This document shows positions 5,099-6,469 of a DNA stretch of 6,469 nucleotides, piece by piece. Origin of the DNA: JBDSSS01 sp038224055 (GTDB lineage Bacteria > Actinomycetota > Actinomycetes > Actinomycetales > Dermatophilaceae); assembly GCA_038224055.1 (NCBI GenBank), contig JBBRGO010000191.1, positions 1-6,469 on the forward strand, given 5' to 3'. How positions within the stretch are numbered: the stretch's first letter is position 1; each line of letters opens with the position of its first letter. A program made the position numbers and the translations under genes. The notes under the pieces were generated by a model, which saw nothing but the letters and a program-made list of their open reading frames with translations, had not been told where the DNA came from and did not search any database.

Positions 5099-6469
5099 AT
5101 GAGCGAGACCGCACCAGAGGCCGATGTCACGACGGGCACGCCGGAGGAGGTCGTCGCCGGTCTCACCCTGGAGGAGAAGGCGTCGCTGACGAGTGGCGAG
5201 GGGATGTGGCACACGAAATCCGTTGAGCGCGTAGGCCTTCCGGCCATCCTGCTCACCGACGGACCGCACGGTGTGCGCAAGGAGCGGGCCGAGGGGCTCG
5301 GGCTGCGCAACGCCGTCCCGGCCACCTGCTTCCCGCCCGCCGTGGCGCTCGGGGCGACGTTCGACCCCGAGCTGCTCGAGCGGGTCGGGGTCGCGCTCGG
5401 CGAGGAGGCCGTCGCCGAGGAGGTCGGCGTGCTGCTCGGCCCCGGCATCAACATCAAGCGGTCACCGCTGTGCGGGCGGAACTTCGAGTACCTGTCGGAG
5501 GACCCGCTCGTCGCCGGGACCCTCGGGTCCGCGCTCGTGCGCGGGCTGCAGAGCCAGGGTGTCGGCGCGTCGGTCAAGCACTTCGCGGCGAACAACCAGG
5601 AGTCCGACCGGATGCGCGTCTCGGCCGACATCGACCCGCGGGCGCTGCGCGAGATCTACCTGCGCGGCTTCCAGCGGGTCGTCACCGAGGCCCAGCCGTG
5701 GACGGTGATGTGCTCCTACAACCGGATCAACGGCACCTACGCGTCGGAGGACCCGTGGCTGCTCACGTCGGTGCTGCGCGACGAGTGGGGCTTCGAGGGT
5801 CTCGTCATGTCGGACTGGGGCGCCGTCAACGACCGCGTCTCTGCGCTCGTGGCCGGGCTCGACCTCGAGATGCCGGCGAGCGGCGGGCGGACCGACACAG
5901 AGATCGTCGCAGCGGTGAGCGACGGGCGGCTGGACGAGGCGGTGGTCGACCGTGGTGCGGCACGGGTCGTCTCGCTGGTGCAGAAGGCGGCCGCCCGCTC
6001 TGGATCGGTTGCAGCGCAGAGTGACTCAGCGGCACACGAGCCGGCGACTTATGACGCCGAGGCGCATCACGCGCTCGCGCGGGAGGCGGCGGGGCGCAGC
6101 GTCGTGCTGCTCACCAACGACGGGATCCTGCCGCTCGAGCGGTCGCAGTCGGTCGCGGTGATCGGGGCGTTCGCGAAGACACCGCGCTTCCAGGGCGCGG
6201 GCAGCTCGTTCATCAACCCCACGCAGCTCGACAGCGCGCTCGGCGGGATCAGGGCGCAGGCGGGGGAGGAGCGCGTCGGATATGCCGAGGGATTCGTCCT
6301 CGACGAGGACGGTGACGCCGGGGTGCTGGCCGAGCGGCTCGTGGCCGAGGCGGCCGAGCTCGCCGGGTCGAAGGACGTCGCGGTCGTCTTCCTCGGGCTG
6401 CCGGACTCGCGAGAGTCGGAGGGCTTCGACCGCCCCGACATCGAGCTGCCGGTCGAGCAGCTCGAGCTG
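5099..6469 (+). CDS. Glycoside hydrolase family 3 beta-glucosidase, partial (first 457 residues)
   Basis: The enzyme hydrolyses terminal beta-glucosidic (possibly beta-xylosidic) bonds by a retaining mechanism. There is no signal peptide, so it probably acts in the cytoplasm on imported oligosaccharides or glucosides. Residues about 20-300 are the GH3 N-terminal barrel: substrate-binding TDGPHGVR with D54, GRNFEYLSEDP at 126-136, K160-H161 in ASVKHFAANNQ, and nucleophile D239 in VMSDWGAV. A short variable linker near 305-325 (SGSVAAQSDSAAHEPA) leads to the alpha/beta-sandwich domain beginning SVVLLTNDGILPL. ESEGFDR at 439-445 holds the expected acid/base glutamate (E439 or E441). That spacing leaves no room for a PA14 insertion before the acid/base. 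The order resembles Thermotoga Bgl3B-type enzymes, whose C-terminal fibronectin-like domain would lie beyond the window. AGGA lies 5 bases before the ATG. Regulation is probably by the divergent TetR protein. Confidence 0.95.
   Translation, partial: MSETAPEADVTTGTPEEVVAGLTLEEKASLTSGEGMWHTKSVERVGLPAILLTDGPHGVRKERAEGLGLRNAVPATCFPPAVALGATFDPELLERVGVALGEEAVAEEVGVLLGPGINIKRSPLCGRNFEYLSEDPLVAGTLGSALVRGLQSQGVGASVKHFAANNQESDRMRVSADIDPRALREIYLRGFQRVVTEAQPWTVMCSYNRINGTYASEDPWLLTSVLRDEWGFEGLVMSDWGAVNDRVSALVAGLDLEMPASGGRTDTEIVAAVSDGRLDEAVVDRGAARVVSLVQKAAARSGSVAAQSDSAAHEPATYDAEAHHALAREAAGRSVVLLTNDGILPLERSQSVAVIGAFAKTPRFQGAGSSFINPTQLDSALGGIRAQAGEERVGYAEGFVLDEDGDAGVLAERLVAEAAELAGSKDVAVVFLGLPDSRESEGFDRPDIELPVEQLEL

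Noticed and set aside
4357..5631. Extended start of the TetR gene at 5631 giving 424 residues
   Set aside because: The extra N-terminal part is antisense to the GH3 gene and covers both predicted promoters. TetR helix 1 begins properly after the ATG at 5004.
1..6469. A new defence, mobile or toxin-antitoxin system
   Set aside because: The genes are housekeeping-type repair, peptidase, methyltransferase and sugar-utilisation units with uniform base composition and no integrase, transposase or terminal repeats.

Overview
The window is very GC-rich, with G or C at almost every third codon position. It carries an actinobacterial DNA-repair gene type and promoters that place a TAnnnT hexamer 6-7 bases before the start codon. 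This suggests a high-GC actinobacterium, possibly Intrasporangiaceae-like; the family-level guess rests on general impression only. No rRNA, tRNA, CRISPR array, insertion sequence or phage gene is visible.

Layout. Bases 1-2153, minus strand, hold almost all of a single-chain polymerase-ligase: an AEP primase-polymerase domain fused to a LigC-type ATP-dependent DNA ligase, with no phosphoesterase domain. Its last few residues lie beyond base 1. A 194-base divergent intergenic region (2154-2347) holds its promoter and a separate promoter and leader for a secreted zinc metallopeptidase on the plus strand (2348-3637). A strong hairpin follows, then a small SAM-dependent methyltransferase (3759-4382, plus). 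This converges on, and overlaps by 26 bases, a TetR-family regulator (4357-5004, minus). The regulator is divergent from a GH3 beta-glucosidase (5099 onward, plus) that is cut by the window end.

How the genes work together. The clearest functional unit is the TetR/GH3 pair. A GAAAACC-N11-GGTTTTC dyad sits on the -10 of the GH3 promoter and just upstream of the regulator's own -10, so one repressor could control both genes. The polymerase-ligase is a stand-alone repair gene. Its predicted leaderless promoter resembles the actinobacterial RecA-independent DNA-damage promoter. The metallopeptidase and methyltransferase look like single-gene units and share no evident pathway with their neighbours.

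Main points for a second look: the Prim-PolC/LigC fusion with a possible internal start for free ligase; the damage-type promoter; the TetR/GH3 control region; a 19-bp element found in two intergenic regions; and the divergent secreted metallopeptidase. I see no convincing evidence of a wholly new multi-gene system here.
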